Shown: piece by piece, positions 17,064 to 25,041 of the stretch
Numbering within the stretch: the stretch's first letter is position 1
How the letters are laid out: each line of letters starts with the position of its first letter
DNA from: Coriobacteriaceae bacterium
GTDB lineage: Bacteria > Actinomycetota > Coriobacteriia > Coriobacteriales > Coriobacteriaceae
Length of the DNA stretch: 64,000 bases
Reading direction: 5' to 3'
Assembly: GCA_025993015.1 (NCBI GenBank)
Contig: DAJPFV010000001.1
Span: 1,426,001 to 1,490,000 of the forward strand
The notes under the pieces: generated by a model
What the model was told of the DNA's origin: nothing
Seen by the model: only the letters and a program-made list of their open reading frames with translations
Database searches by the model: none
Program-made: the position numbers and the translations under genes

Positions 17064-17537
17064 ATGATTTACGGTGCATTGGGCGATATCGAGGAGTACC
17101 GCGGAATGCTCAAGGGCCTCGACGTGCTGATCGACTGGCTCGAGGAGAACGACCCGGCGGAGCTCGAGGTTGGCAGCCATCCGATTCTGGGCGACAAGGT
17201 CTTTGCGAACGTCATGGCACCCACGACGCGCCCCGAGTCCGAGGCTCACTATGAGACGCATCAGCGCTATCACGATCTGCAGATCGACGTCGAGGGTCGC
17301 GAGGCCTTTAAGGTGGCCACGGGCAGCCTGACGCTGGTCCAGGAGTTTGACGAGAAGGACGACTACGATCTGGTCGATTCCGACGCTTCGATCGCCGGCG
17401 ATCTTGCCGACGACAAGTTTGCGCTGTTCGTTGCCGGCGAGCCTCATATGCCCACGCTCGAGTTCCCGGGCGATGGCGCGCAGCCGGTCAAGAAGATCTG
17501 CTTTAAGCTGCTTGCAGACGCTTACTGGGAAGAGTAG
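17064..17537 (+). CDS. YhcH/YjgK/YiaL family protein (sugar anomerase type)
   Basis: The 157-residue protein has the family's cupin-like fold signatures: MIYGALGDIEEYRGMLKGLD at the N-terminus, THQRYHDLQIDVEGRE (about residues 73-88, with the His/Glu metal ligands) and PGDGAQPVKKICFKL near the end. E. coli YhcH (NanQ) opens or anomerises sialic acid; other members act on other sugars. Here it follows lacX-lacC and a nagA remnant, so an amino-sugar or galactose-phosphate role is likely. GAGAGGGGA precedes the ATG. Confidence 0.87.
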   Translation: MIYGALGDIEEYRGMLKGLDVLIDWLEENDPAELEVGSHPILGDKVFANVMAPTTRPESEAHYETHQRYHDLQIDVEGREAFKVATGSLTLVQEFDEKDDYDLVDSDASIAGDLADDKFALFVAGEPHMPTLEFPGDGAQPVKKICFKLLADAYWEE

Positions 17538-17570
17538 CGAGCTGCCCGGTAGGGCCATTCGTCTGATGGC

Positions 17571-17650
17571 GTGATTCCCCTAGGGAAATCACGCTAGGAC
17601 CCCGCCAAGCGTGTTTCCCTAGGGGAATTACGCTTGGCGGGGCTTTTTTG
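17571..17650 (+). terminator. Terminator with an alternative long hairpin
   Basis: CCCCGCCAAGCGT pairs with ACGCTTGGCGGGG and is followed by CTTTTTTG, a strong terminator at 17600-17650. The upstream segment 17574-17596 can instead pair with 17608-17628, because both carry the CCCTAGGG palindrome and an AGCGTG arm. The two folds exclude each other. Confidence 0.75.
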
Positions 17651-17687
17651 TTGAGTAGGGGAGTTGCCGGCGGCGTTTTGCTTGGAT

Positions 17688-18259
17688 TTATTTGCGAAGA
17701 ACATCGGCTAGCCGCAGGATTGAAATCATCGACCGATAAGTGAGTTCCACTTTTTCGCCCGCAAGCAGTCGTTTCGAGCCAATCTCATCTAGCCCCACAA
17801 GCCGAGAAAACAGCGGGCCGCTCATCGTGCCATCGTCAATTGATTCCCTTATGGTCTTCAAAACGTCCGTATCATGAAGCGATGCCGAGCTGTAGGGGGC
17901 AACACGAGCGGAACTCTCAATTAACGACGAGACAAAAGGATGGAGATGCTTTGGACATAGTCCATCAAACACCACATCCCCATTGTCGTTCGAGCCGACC
18001 AGGCGCCAAGTATAATGATCGACCCAGTCATCTCCGTCATATATGGCGTCCATGAGCAACTTCCCGTCTAGAGAGAGAAACCTATTTGGACATCGGGGCG
18101 CAAGACCGCAATCCATATCGGGCCTGCAGCAGCTCCAACCCAACGCACCACATAGGTTCCCTTTCGTACATGTGTATCAATCTGCCCCGAAATGCCGGTG
18201 AATGCAATTCCAGACCCGTTTGTCGGATAGCAATCGACGTATTTTTGTTTTCCGCTCAC
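17688..18259 (-). pseudogene. Hypothetical gene, probably frameshifted
   Basis: Two minus-strand frames overlap: a GTG-started 63-residue frame (18259-18068) and a 151-residue frame (18143-17688). Joined near 18120 they would read as one protein of about 190 residues. The C-terminal part (VGLDEIGSKRLLAGEKVELTYRSMISILRLAD) loosely resembles an HTH. Base composition is clearly AT-richer than the neighbours, which suggests transfer. I do not recognise the family. If the frameshift is a sequencing error, the gene is intact. Confidence 0.45.
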
Positions 18260-18447
18260 AACCTTGTATAGATATATCGTTCCAGCAAAAGAGAAGGTAT
18301 CGTGGCTATTTTAAATCTATATGGCCAATTCGAGCCCTCACCATGGCAATTGTTGCAGCTGGGTTTCTTTTCATTAAAATCTCACTTTGGTAAATCCCCG
18401 CCCCCTAAGCATTAAATCCGAAGTCCACCGAGTGGGCGAATCGGCAA

Positions 18448-18472
18448 CAAAAAAGCCGCCCGAAGGCGGCTA
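18448..18472 (-). terminator. Terminator after tRNA-Thr
   Basis: On the minus strand, AGCCGCCTTCGGGCGGCT is followed by TTTTTTGTT. It lies just downstream of the tRNA gene. Confidence 0.8.
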
Positions 18473-18482
18473 TCTTGTGCAA

Positions 18483-18558
18483 TGGAGCCAGCGACCGGGC
18501 TCGAACCGGTGACCCCCGCTTTACGAGAGCGGTGCTCTACCAACTGAGCTACGCTGGC
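18483..18558 (-). tRNA. tRNA-Thr (anticodon CGT)
   Basis: The 76-base cloverleaf has acceptor arms GCCAGCG/CGCTGGC, a D-arm AGCTCAGTTGGTAGAGC, an anticodon stem CCGCT/AGCGG with loop CTCGTAA, the T-arm GGTTCGAGCC and an encoded CCA. The anticodon CGT reads ACG (threonine). Confidence 0.95.
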
Positions 18559-18715
18559 GGCCATGTGGTGACGCAACTGAGGCGTCAACGGCTGTCTATG
18601 ATACGGGACATCGCAAATCCGCGCAAGTGTTCTGACGGCTTTTCTCACTTTAAATGCACTAAGATTGGAGACGTGATGTCTCGCTCTTACGAGTCTCAAA
18701 CAGAATGGGACTGCC

Positions 18716-19198
18716 ATGGCTCAACCCAAGATCCTTCTCACGCGTATCGATGACCGGTTTATTTACGGGCAAGACGTCGAGCTGTGGAACGAGGCTATGG
18801 GTTCCAACCTCGTCCTAATCGTCAACGACGAGATTGCGGCGGATTCGCGCAAGTGGGCGCCTATGAGGGTCGCGGCGCCCGAGGGCGTGTGGACGCGGTT
18901 TTTCTCGGTGCAAAGGACCATCGACATCATTCATACCGCAACGCCGCGCCAGTTGATTCTGATCATGGTGGCCTCACCCGCCGATGCGCTCGCGCTGGTT
19001 AAGGGTGGTGTGCCAATCACCAAGATCAGCATTGGCCATATGCAGGCAGGGAAGGGCAAGCGCCCCATAACGCCCGCGGTTGCCGTGAGCGACGCAGACG
19101 TTGCTGCCCTCAAAGAACTGCAGGCGCTCGGCGTAGAGCTAGAAATCCGCTATCTCCCCAGCTCCAATCCCGACCCCATCGGCAATCTGTTCAAGTGA
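18716..19198 (+). CDS. Orphan PTS EIIB paralogue lacking the active-site His
   Basis: The 160-residue protein aligns end to end with the EIIB at 8236 (RIDDRFIYGQ against RIDNRLVHGQ, and the ALVKGGVPI, KISIGHMQAGKGKR and LKELQALGVELEIR segments). The phosphorylated His17 is Tyr17 here, so it should not carry phosphate. No EIIA, EIIC or EIID lies nearby. It could be a decoy, a regulator, or a duplicate on the way to loss; the intact frame argues against simple decay. Only a weak ribosome site precedes the ATG. Confidence 0.85.
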   Translation: MAQPKILLTRIDDRFIYGQDVELWNEAMGSNLVLIVNDEIAADSRKWAPMRVAAPEGVWTRFFSVQRTIDIIHTATPRQLILIMVASPADALALVKGGVPITKISIGHMQAGKGKRPITPAVAVSDADVAALKELQALGVELEIRYLPSSNPDPIGNLFK

Positions 19199-19262
19199 TC
19201 CCTTGGGGACGGAGGAAAACGGATCATTTTGCCCTTGCGAGGGATGCGAGCGATGCCGTCTG

Positions 19263-19419
19263 TCAAAAACTATGTCCATTTACTACGTTTGATCGGCTAT
19301 CGCCGAGCATGTCGAATTTGAGAAAAACAAAACTGCAGGTAGACGGCTCGAGAGTTTAACAAAAACCGGTGCATGGTCGAGCATCCCAGGCTAAACGTAG
19401 TAAATGGGCATAGTTTTGA
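19263..19419. mobile_element. MITE-like repeat with 27-base terminal inverted repeats
   Basis: The arm at 19263-19290 (TCAAAAACTATGTCCATT, then TACTACGTTT) is matched in inverse at 19393-19419 with one substitution and one indel. The 157-base unit is AT-rich, non-coding and flanked by ordinary sequence. I see no transposase or clear target duplication. The rest of the 326-base gap (19199-19524) holds only the galM terminator. Confidence 0.65.
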
Positions 19420-19461
19420 TATGTCACTCATACAGTCACAGCGAAAACAAGCCCAAAAGAT

Positions 19462-19496
19462 GAAAAAACGCCCGCTGGCGGTGGTGCCGGCGGGCG
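19462..19496 (-). terminator. Terminator of galM
   Basis: CGCCCGCTGG and CCGGCGGGCG form the stem; the A run at 19463-19468 provides the T-tract for the minus strand. Confidence 0.75.
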
Positions 19497-19524
19497 CTGC
19501 TGTGCGATATGTTGCGTTGTGGGC

Positions 19525-20577
19525 TTAGTGCCTCATAAAGTGGTATTCGATCACATTGCTGTAGGGGTGACCCGGGCCCACAATGCCCTGCGGGAACAGC
19601 GGCTGGTGCGGCGTGTCGGGGTACATCTCTGCCTCGAGGGCAAAGCCGGCGCCCCAGCTATAGTTGGCATCGTCCTTGGCGTGCTCGTCGCCCAGCCAAT
19701 TGCCAGTGTAGAGCTGCACGCCCGGGGCGGTGGTGTAGTAGTCCAGCTCGCGGCCGGTCCACATCTCCTCGACATGCAGGGCGCGGCGCAGGTTGCGACC
19801 GTATTGATAGTCATCGATGCACAGGCAGTGGTCGTAGCCACGGGCCTGCTTAATCTGCGGATCGTCGGTCTCCATGCCAGGCGCGACGGGGCGCAGCTCG
19901 CGAAAGTCAAACGGCGTGCCCTCGACCGGAGCAATCTCGCCGGTGGGGATGTTCTGCTCGTTGATGGGCAGGTAGTGGGCAGCGTTGGCAACAAAGAAGT
20001 GCTCGCAGTCCATGCCGGCGTTATGGCCGGCAAGGTTAAAGTACGTGTGGTTGGTCATGGACACGTAGGTGGCGCGGTCGCTCTCGCAGCCGTATTCGAT
20101 ACGGAAGCGGCCGGTGCGTGTCACGGTAAACACGGCCGTAAAGGTGCGGTTGCCGGGCAGGCCCAGCTCACCGTCCTCAAGCGAGGTGGTCATGCGCACG
20201 GCGTTATGGACCTCGTCGAGCTCAACATCCCACACGCGCTTGTGCAGACCATGCTCAAGATCGCTGTGCAGGTTGTTGACGCCTTCGTTGGCTGGCATAT
20301 GCCAGTCCGTGCCGGCGATGGTGATCGTGGCGCCCGCGGTGCGGTTTGCCACGGGGCCGATGGTCGCGCCAAAGCAGGCGGGGTTGTCAAAGTAATCCTC
20401 GAGCTTATCGAAGCCCAGCACCACATCGCGCACGTTGCCGGGAATGTCGGGCACGTCGATGCCCAGCACGGTGGCGCCATAGTCCATAATGCGAACGCAG
20501 ATCTCGGGCCCGTTGAGGGTGTAACGATGAACGGGGGTACCGCACGGCGCGGTGCCGAAAAGCTCGGAAGTGATCAT
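19525..20577 (-). CDS. galM: Aldose 1-epimerase (galactose mutarotase)
   Basis: The 350-residue protein has the GalM pattern: YGATVLGIDVPD, GATIGPVANRTAGA (the NR motif), NEGVNNLHSD, VSMTNHTYFNLAGH with the catalytic His near residue 170, and the terminal ALEAEMYPDTPHQPLFP with the catalytic Glu. It interconverts alpha and beta galactose before GalK. The start at 20577 is chosen because TTAGGAA lies upstream; the frame extends 20 more codons with no ribosome site. It faces away from the DeoR gene. Confidence 0.9.
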   Translation of the reverse strand: MITSELFGTAPCGTPVHRYTLNGPEICVRIMDYGATVLGIDVPDIPGNVRDVVLGFDKLEDYFDNPACFGATIGPVANRTAGATITIAGTDWHMPANEGVNNLHSDLEHGLHKRVWDVELDEVHNAVRMTTSLEDGELGLPGNRTFTAVFTVTRTGRFRIEYGCESDRATYVSMTNHTYFNLAGHNAGMDCEHFFVANAAHYLPINEQNIPTGEIAPVEGTPFDFRELRPVAPGMETDDPQIKQARGYDHCLCIDDYQYGRNLRRALHVEEMWTGRELDYYTTAPGVQLYTGNWLGDEHAKDDANYSWGAGFALEAEMYPDTPHQPLFPQGIVGPGHPYSNVIEYHFMRH

Positions 20578-20732
20578 TTGGTTCCTAACATCGAGGTATT
20601 TCCGACAAACTGTAGCGCGAACAGGCGAGATTATCACTACACCCCACTAAAGCAGGGGGTATTTTTCTCAAAAAAGTGATGATTGGAGCTGTGCGGGCGT
20701 TCATTTCTGACGCGCGCGAGTCTGATACAATT

Positions 20733-20747
20733 TGTTCGTTATTGTTT
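20733..20747 (+). promoter_or_regulatory. DeoR-type site near its own promoter
   Basis: TGTTCGTTATTGTTT resembles the TGTTCGATATTGTTC site before lacF and related sites before lacA, lacG2 and gatY. It lies between the start of the DeoR gene and galM, next to a GATACAAT -10-like box, so it may serve autoregulation. Confidence 0.45.
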
Positions 20748-20782
20748 GAATTGACGTGAGCGTGGAACAGCGAGGACTCATC

Positions 20783-21547
20783 GTGATTAAAGCGGAGCGA
20801 CAGGATAAGGTTCGGCAGCTGCTCGAGGAACAGGGAACGGTCTCGGTCAAGGAGATTTCGGATGCGTTAGGTGTCTCGGATATGACGATCCGCCGTGACC
20901 TTGAGGAGCTTGCGAGCCTGGGCGAGATCGAGCGCGTGCACGGCGGAGCCCGCAGTGCGCAGAGCCGTCCACACGCTATGCTGCGCCATGAGTATTCGCA
21001 CAGCGAAAAGCGCACGAAGCATGCCGAGGAAAAGTTGCAGATTGCGCGCCGTTCTGTGGAGCTTATCGAGGAAGGCTCGACCATCTTTTTGGGCACGGGC
21101 ACCACGGTTGAGCAGATGGCCTCGATGCTGCCGGCGTTTCGCCTGCGCATTGTGACCAATTCGCTTTCGGTGTTTAACCTGCTCGAGGCGCGCGAAGACT
21201 GCGACCTGTGCCTCGTGGGCGGTATGTACCGTCGCCGCACCGCCGCTTTTGTGGGGCCAACGGCCGAGGATACTCTGCGAGCGTTGGGTATCGATGCGGC
21301 GTTTATCGGCGCCAACGGCATCTTGGACGGTGACGTATCTACGTCCAACATGGACGAGGGCCGTATCCAGCAGCTCGCTTTTAGCAAAGCAGACTCGCGC
21401 TATCTGATCGCCGACTCCAGCAAGATCGGCAAGCGCGACTTCTACACCTTCTGTCGTCTGGACAACCTGGACGCCGTAGTATGCGAGCCGAGCATCTCGG
21501 CAGAAGACCGCGCCGCCATCGAAGAACACACGCAGGTCATCTGCTAG
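20783..21547 (+). CDS. DeoR/GlpR-family transcriptional regulator
   Basis: The 254-residue protein has an N-terminal HTH (VSVKEISDALGVSDMTIRRDLEELASLGEIERVHGG) and the DeoR sugar-phosphate sensor domain (EGSTIFLGTGTTVEQMA, TNSLSVFNLL, LVGGMYRRRTAAFVGP, DAAFIGANGI, ADSSKIGKRDF). It is likely to sense a phosphorylated sugar and repress a sugar operon. A GTG start at 20783 is preferred because GAGGA lies before it; a start at 20756 is possible. It ends back to back with the AlbA_2 gene with no gap. Confidence 0.87.
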   Translation: MIKAERQDKVRQLLEEQGTVSVKEISDALGVSDMTIRRDLEELASLGEIERVHGGARSAQSRPHAMLRHEYSHSEKRTKHAEEKLQIARRSVELIEEGSTIFLGTGTTVEQMASMLPAFRLRIVTNSLSVFNLLEAREDCDLCLVGGMYRRRTAAFVGPTAEDTLRALGIDAAFIGANGILDGDVSTSNMDEGRIQQLAFSKADSRYLIADSSKIGKRDFYTFCRLDNLDAVVCEPSISAEDRAAIEEHTQVIC

Positions 21548-22804
21548 CTAGCGCAGCAGGCGATACTTCTGCCCCCTGCCGGTGCCTTCAACTGTCGCCA
21601 GGCCTGTCTCAACAAGTTTTTTGAGGATGCGAAGCAGCTTCGAGCGGCTAAAGGTAACTTTGGCCGCAAGCTCGCTTGTCGATTGAGGGTGTACTCCGCT
21701 CAGCAGTCCGAATACGGTAAGTTCGTCGCCTTCGAGCCCGGGGTTATCCATGAGTAGGGGAAGCGTGACCACAATAGCGTTATCCGATACTTGAAAACGA
21801 GGCTTTTTGATGCTGTCTTTATAGGTGTCTCGAATTCGCATAATGCCCGTTCCGAATGCCTCGATAAGGCCTAGGCGCAAAAAGACTTCGGCAAGAATAC
21901 GATTGCGTCTAACGGACAGCATGTCGGACAGGTATTCATCGACGGTCATGCTTGCTGGCAAGCCGCCGGGCGAAGCGACTTCCACGCGGTCGTCGAACAT
22001 CGAGATGCGAATGTGCGCGGGCGCATCCCAAGTCCTATGAACGACTGCATTGGTAATGGCCTCGCGGAATGCTTCGAGCGGAATGAGCTCCTTGCGGATC
22101 CGCTCCATCCCCTGGATCTCTTCGTAGCAGTACTGGGCTTCGAAAAGCTCAAGGGCTCCGTCAATTTCCGCTAGAACGGATGCATGTTCAAGAGTCTTGC
22201 GCTGCTTAATGAGGTTGATAGTTTCACCAAACACTGCGATGTCGATACCCGGGAAGCCATTCTCGTCCGCGAGCAGTTCTGCCGCGTTGTTGTAGGTTCC
22301 GGTTTCATCAAGCAGGCCAAGGGTTTTGAGAGTATCGGTTGTGAATGACTGAAGCGAAAGTTTTGCTGTTAGACGATTCTCTAAAACGGTGAAAGATAAA
22401 TCTTGTTTGTTTGCCGGGAGCTGCTCAAAGGAGAGGTTTTGACCCTCGAGTACAAGACGCGAAAGGCCTAGGGTATCAACTGGAATGGTCGCGGTGTCAT
22501 TGCGCTTGTATGCCTTCGAGCGGTATAGGTAAGGCTTCGATCTGCCGGGAAAGACCGTAAGCTCCACGGTTGCATCGGGCTCGTCGATCTTTAGGGAGTA
22601 ATCGGGCTGGGGGATGATCGAATCGTTAATCTTGTTTTCGATATCCAGGCAGGTCTGCTTGGGGTCATCGAGGCCAACGGCTTCTCCGTCGTCGTTAATT
22701 CCAAATAGAACGCGTCCTCCCGTGCCATTTGCATAAGCGGAGACGGTTTTAAGGAACGAATTGGTGACGCATTCCTTGAATTCAAGATCTTTGGATTCTT
22801 GCAT
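21548..22804 (-). CDS. AlbA_2 domain regulator with ATPase-like middle and winged helix
   Basis: The 418-residue protein has an AlbA_2 (Schlafen-like DNA/RNA-binding) N-terminus with KDLEFKECVTNSFLKTVSAYANGTGGRVLFGINDDG, a middle part with the HATPase-like segment AFREAITNAVVHRTWD and SPGGLP, and a C-terminal winged helix (TSELAAKVTFSRSKLLRILKKLVETGLATVEGTGRGQKYRL). Such proteins are common in gut bacteria, often near mobile or defence genes, and their role is poorly known. The start at 22804 is chosen because the frame upstream reads through a repeat-rich control region. Confidence 0.82.
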   Translation of the reverse strand: MQESKDLEFKECVTNSFLKTVSAYANGTGGRVLFGINDDGEAVGLDDPKQTCLDIENKINDSIIPQPDYSLKIDEPDATVELTVFPGRSKPYLYRSKAYKRNDTATIPVDTLGLSRLVLEGQNLSFEQLPANKQDLSFTVLENRLTAKLSLQSFTTDTLKTLGLLDETGTYNNAAELLADENGFPGIDIAVFGETINLIKQRKTLEHASVLAEIDGALELFEAQYCYEEIQGMERIRKELIPLEAFREAITNAVVHRTWDAPAHIRISMFDDRVEVASPGGLPASMTVDEYLSDMLSVRRNRILAEVFLRLGLIEAFGTGIMRIRDTYKDSIKKPRFQVSDNAIVVTLPLLMDNPGLEGDELTVFGLLSGVHPQSTSELAAKVTFSRSKLLRILKKLVETGLATVEGTGRGQKYRLLR

Positions 22805-22829
22805 TGTGATGCTCCGTTTCGCTTCAATT

Positions 22830-22941
22830 TGACGTGAAAAATAACACGTAAAAATTTTACACGTCATTTTACGCGTCAAAATTATGACACGAAAAAATTT
22901 GCGTGTCATTATGCGCGTCAAAGTGACGCGAAATGACGCGC
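22830..22941. promoter_or_regulatory. Cluster of about nine TGACRCG sites before the AlbA_2 gene
   Basis: About nine copies of TGACGTG, TGACACG or TGACGCG, or their complements, lie within 112 bases directly upstream of the AlbA_2 gene. They are in both orientations with AT-rich spacers. The dense array suggests a cooperative binding region, probably autoregulatory. The rest of the gap to 23150 shows nothing recognisable. Confidence 0.65.
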
Positions 22942-23153
22942 AAACGCGAATGCATTGGCATTCTGAACAATAACGGAGTTTGTAAGCCTGGGGCTTGATT
23001 GGGCTAACGCATGGAATTATCCGTATTCTCGAACACGCTTTCGGTATCATTTTGGCATTAAAAGATACCGAAGTGTGTTCGTGATGCCGATAATAATTAA
23101 GAAAGAGGAGCGCTTCGTAGCTGCCTGGAAAGTGAGGATTTGACCATCTGATT

Positions 23154-23450
23154 GTCTCGATCTGTAACAACTAGGCGATCAAATGCTCGTTAGATGTTAC
23201 AGATTTAGATTTTCTGCCTGGCCGATTCCGTTTGTCTCAATCTGTAACAACTGGGACCGAAAAGCTCGGCTAGATGTTACAGATCGAGATTGAGCGGATT
23301 GACCTGTGCGTTTGTCTCGATCTGTAACAGGTAGATGGTCAAAAGTGGGCTAGGTGTTACAGATTTAGATTATTCGGACCGGCCTGCGCGTTCGTCTCAA
23401 TCTGTAACAATTAGGACCGAAAATCCCTGCTAGATGTTACAGATCGAGAT
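23154..23450. repeat. Array 1: four 57-bp palindromic repeats at an 80-bp period
   Basis: Copies lie at 23154-23210, 23234-23290, 23314-23370 and 23394-23450, each 57 bp with 23-bp spacers. Each starts GTCTCRATCTGTAACA and ends TGTTACAGATYKAGAT, so it is an imperfect palindrome. Copies 1 and 3 form one subtype and copies 2 and 4 another, so the array alternates. It lies between the AlbA_2 gene and the first lac module. Confidence 0.9.
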
Positions 23451-23471
23451 GAACGGCCCGCACGGGCTCAC

Positions 23472-23522
23472 CAAAAACAAAAAAGGCCGCATGCGAACCC
23501 GTGGAGGGATTCGCATGCGGCC
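23472..23522 (-). terminator. Terminator of lac module 1
   Basis: On the minus strand GGCCGCATGCGAA pairs with TTCGCATGCGGCC and is followed by TTTTTTGTTTTTGG. Confidence 0.85.
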
Positions 23523-23544
23523 GACAGGGGGTATGCGGCAAAAG

Positions 23545-24966
23545 TTAGGCCATGAGCAGGCCGGTCTCCGCGACGTTCTTGTACCAGTACGCGCTCGCCT
23601 TGGGATAGCGCTTCTGGGTCTCAAAGTCGATGTAGAACAGGCCATAGCGCTTGTTGTAGCCGTTGGTCCAGGAGAACTGGTCCTGCAGCGACCACACAAA
23701 GTAGCCGTCAACGTTCACGCCGCCGTCGATTGCCTTGAGGATCCACGCGAGATGCTGACGCATGTAGTCGATGCGAGGGGCGTCGTCGATAAAGCCGTCC
23801 TCGAAGTCGTCCTTATAGCCCATGCCGTTCTCGGTGATGTAGATCTTCTTGTAGTTGGGGTAATCGTTCTTAATGCGGAGCAGCAGATCGTACAGACCCT
23901 CGGGATAGATAATCCAGTCCCAATCGGTGGTGGGTACGCCTTCGCGCACGCATGACTCACCAACGCCCTTGAGGAACCAGCGCGAGGAGCCCTTGTCGCC
24001 AGTGCCATTGTGGTTGATGTCGTTTTCGCCCTCGGCGGCACGCAGGAACTGGCACTTGTAGGTGTTGACGCCCAGGCAATCGTTGTAGGGGAGCGCGGCG
24101 GTCAGCGCGGCGATGTCCTCGTCTCGGACGTCGAGCTCGCCGCCGGCGATATGGGCCAGCTTGGTTGCGGCTTCCATGGTGTCGGCTGCATAGTGGCCGC
24201 GGAAGGTGGCGTCGAGTACCCAGCGGTTGTTGATGACGTCGGCCATGCGAGCCGCCTCGCAGTCGGCGGCGTTGTTGGGGTCGAGGGGATACTTGGGCTC
24301 CAGGTTCTGGACAATGCCGATCTCGCCCTCAAAGCCGCCCTCATGGAAGGCGACGACGGCCTTGGCGTGGGCCACCATCATGTTGTGCATGAGCTGGAAG
24401 GCCTTGTCCAAGCGATACTTCTCGCCGTGCGGCCAGTTGCCGACGATAAAGCTGCCCTCGGCGGTCGCGGGAATCTCGTTAAAGGTAAACCAGTGCTTGA
24501 CCTCGGGGAACTCGGCAAAGCAGAACTTGGCGTACTCGACAAAGGCGTCGATCGTCGTGCGCGTCAGGAATCCCTCGCCGCCGTTTTGGTAAAAGGCCTC
24601 GGGCGTATCAAAGTGATCGAGCGTGACATAGGGGATAACGCCGGCTTTGTTGCAGGTGGCAAAGAGCTCATGATAGAAGGCAACACCCTCGGGGTTGATC
24701 TCGCCGGTGCCGTTGGGGAAGATGCGGCTCCAAGCGATGGAGACACGGATGCCGTTGATGCCGAAACGCTGGCACAGGTCGATATCGACCGGGTACTTGT
24801 TGTAGAAATCGCTTGCGGGATCGGGGGAGAAGCGACCCTGGGCTGCCAGGAAATCGTCCCAGGGCACTTTGCCCTTGCCGTGCGTGCGGGTCTCGCCCTC
24901 AACCTGGTAAGCGGCGGTGGCGCCGCCAAACACAAAGCCGTCGGGGAACTGCATGGGGTTGGTCAT
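23545..24966 (-). CDS. lacG: 6-phospho-beta-galactosidase (GH1), module 1
   Basis: The 473-residue GH1 enzyme has the opening FVFGGATAAYQVEGETR, the acid/base motif FTFNEIP, the nucleophile motif YITENGMGYKD and the phosphate-binding loop QFSWTNGYNKRYGLFY. The Trp in the SWTN segment is the mark of LacG over phospho-beta-glucosidases, which carry a smaller residue there. It splits phosphorylated lactose-like disaccharides brought in by the EIICB encoded upstream. It is the second gene of the lacE1-lacG1 operon, with AAAGGA before the ATG and a hairpin in the intercistronic gap. Confidence 0.87.
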   Translation of the reverse strand: MTNPMQFPDGFVFGGATAAYQVEGETRTHGKGKVPWDDFLAAQGRFSPDPASDFYNKYPVDIDLCQRFGINGIRVSIAWSRIFPNGTGEINPEGVAFYHELFATCNKAGVIPYVTLDHFDTPEAFYQNGGEGFLTRTTIDAFVEYAKFCFAEFPEVKHWFTFNEIPATAEGSFIVGNWPHGEKYRLDKAFQLMHNMMVAHAKAVVAFHEGGFEGEIGIVQNLEPKYPLDPNNAADCEAARMADVINNRWVLDATFRGHYAADTMEAATKLAHIAGGELDVRDEDIAALTAALPYNDCLGVNTYKCQFLRAAEGENDINHNGTGDKGSSRWFLKGVGESCVREGVPTTDWDWIIYPEGLYDLLLRIKNDYPNYKKIYITENGMGYKDDFEDGFIDDAPRIDYMRQHLAWILKAIDGGVNVDGYFVWSLQDQFSWTNGYNKRYGLFYIDFETQKRYPKASAYWYKNVAETGLLMA

Positions 24967-25000
24967 GAGTCATCCTTTCTGTGGGATACGAATAGGGAGA

Positions 25001-25027
25001 GGTGCCCGAACCGGGAATCCGGGCACC
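25001..25027 (-). promoter_or_regulatory. Intercistronic hairpin between lacE1 and lacG1
   Basis: GGTGCCCG and CGGGCACC form a perfect eight-base stem between the two genes without a T-tract. Similar hairpins lie in the same place in modules 2 and 3, which suggests mRNA processing or graded expression. Confidence 0.5.
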
Positions 25028-25041
25028 AACAGAGGGAGGAA

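Noticed and set aside
23154..23450. Evenly spaced repeats that look like a CRISPR array
   Set aside because: The repeats are 57 bp palindromes with 23-bp spacers, the spacers resemble each other (all share a GCCTG/GACCTG-like part and end in GTTT or GTTC), the repeats vary, and no cas gene is nearby.
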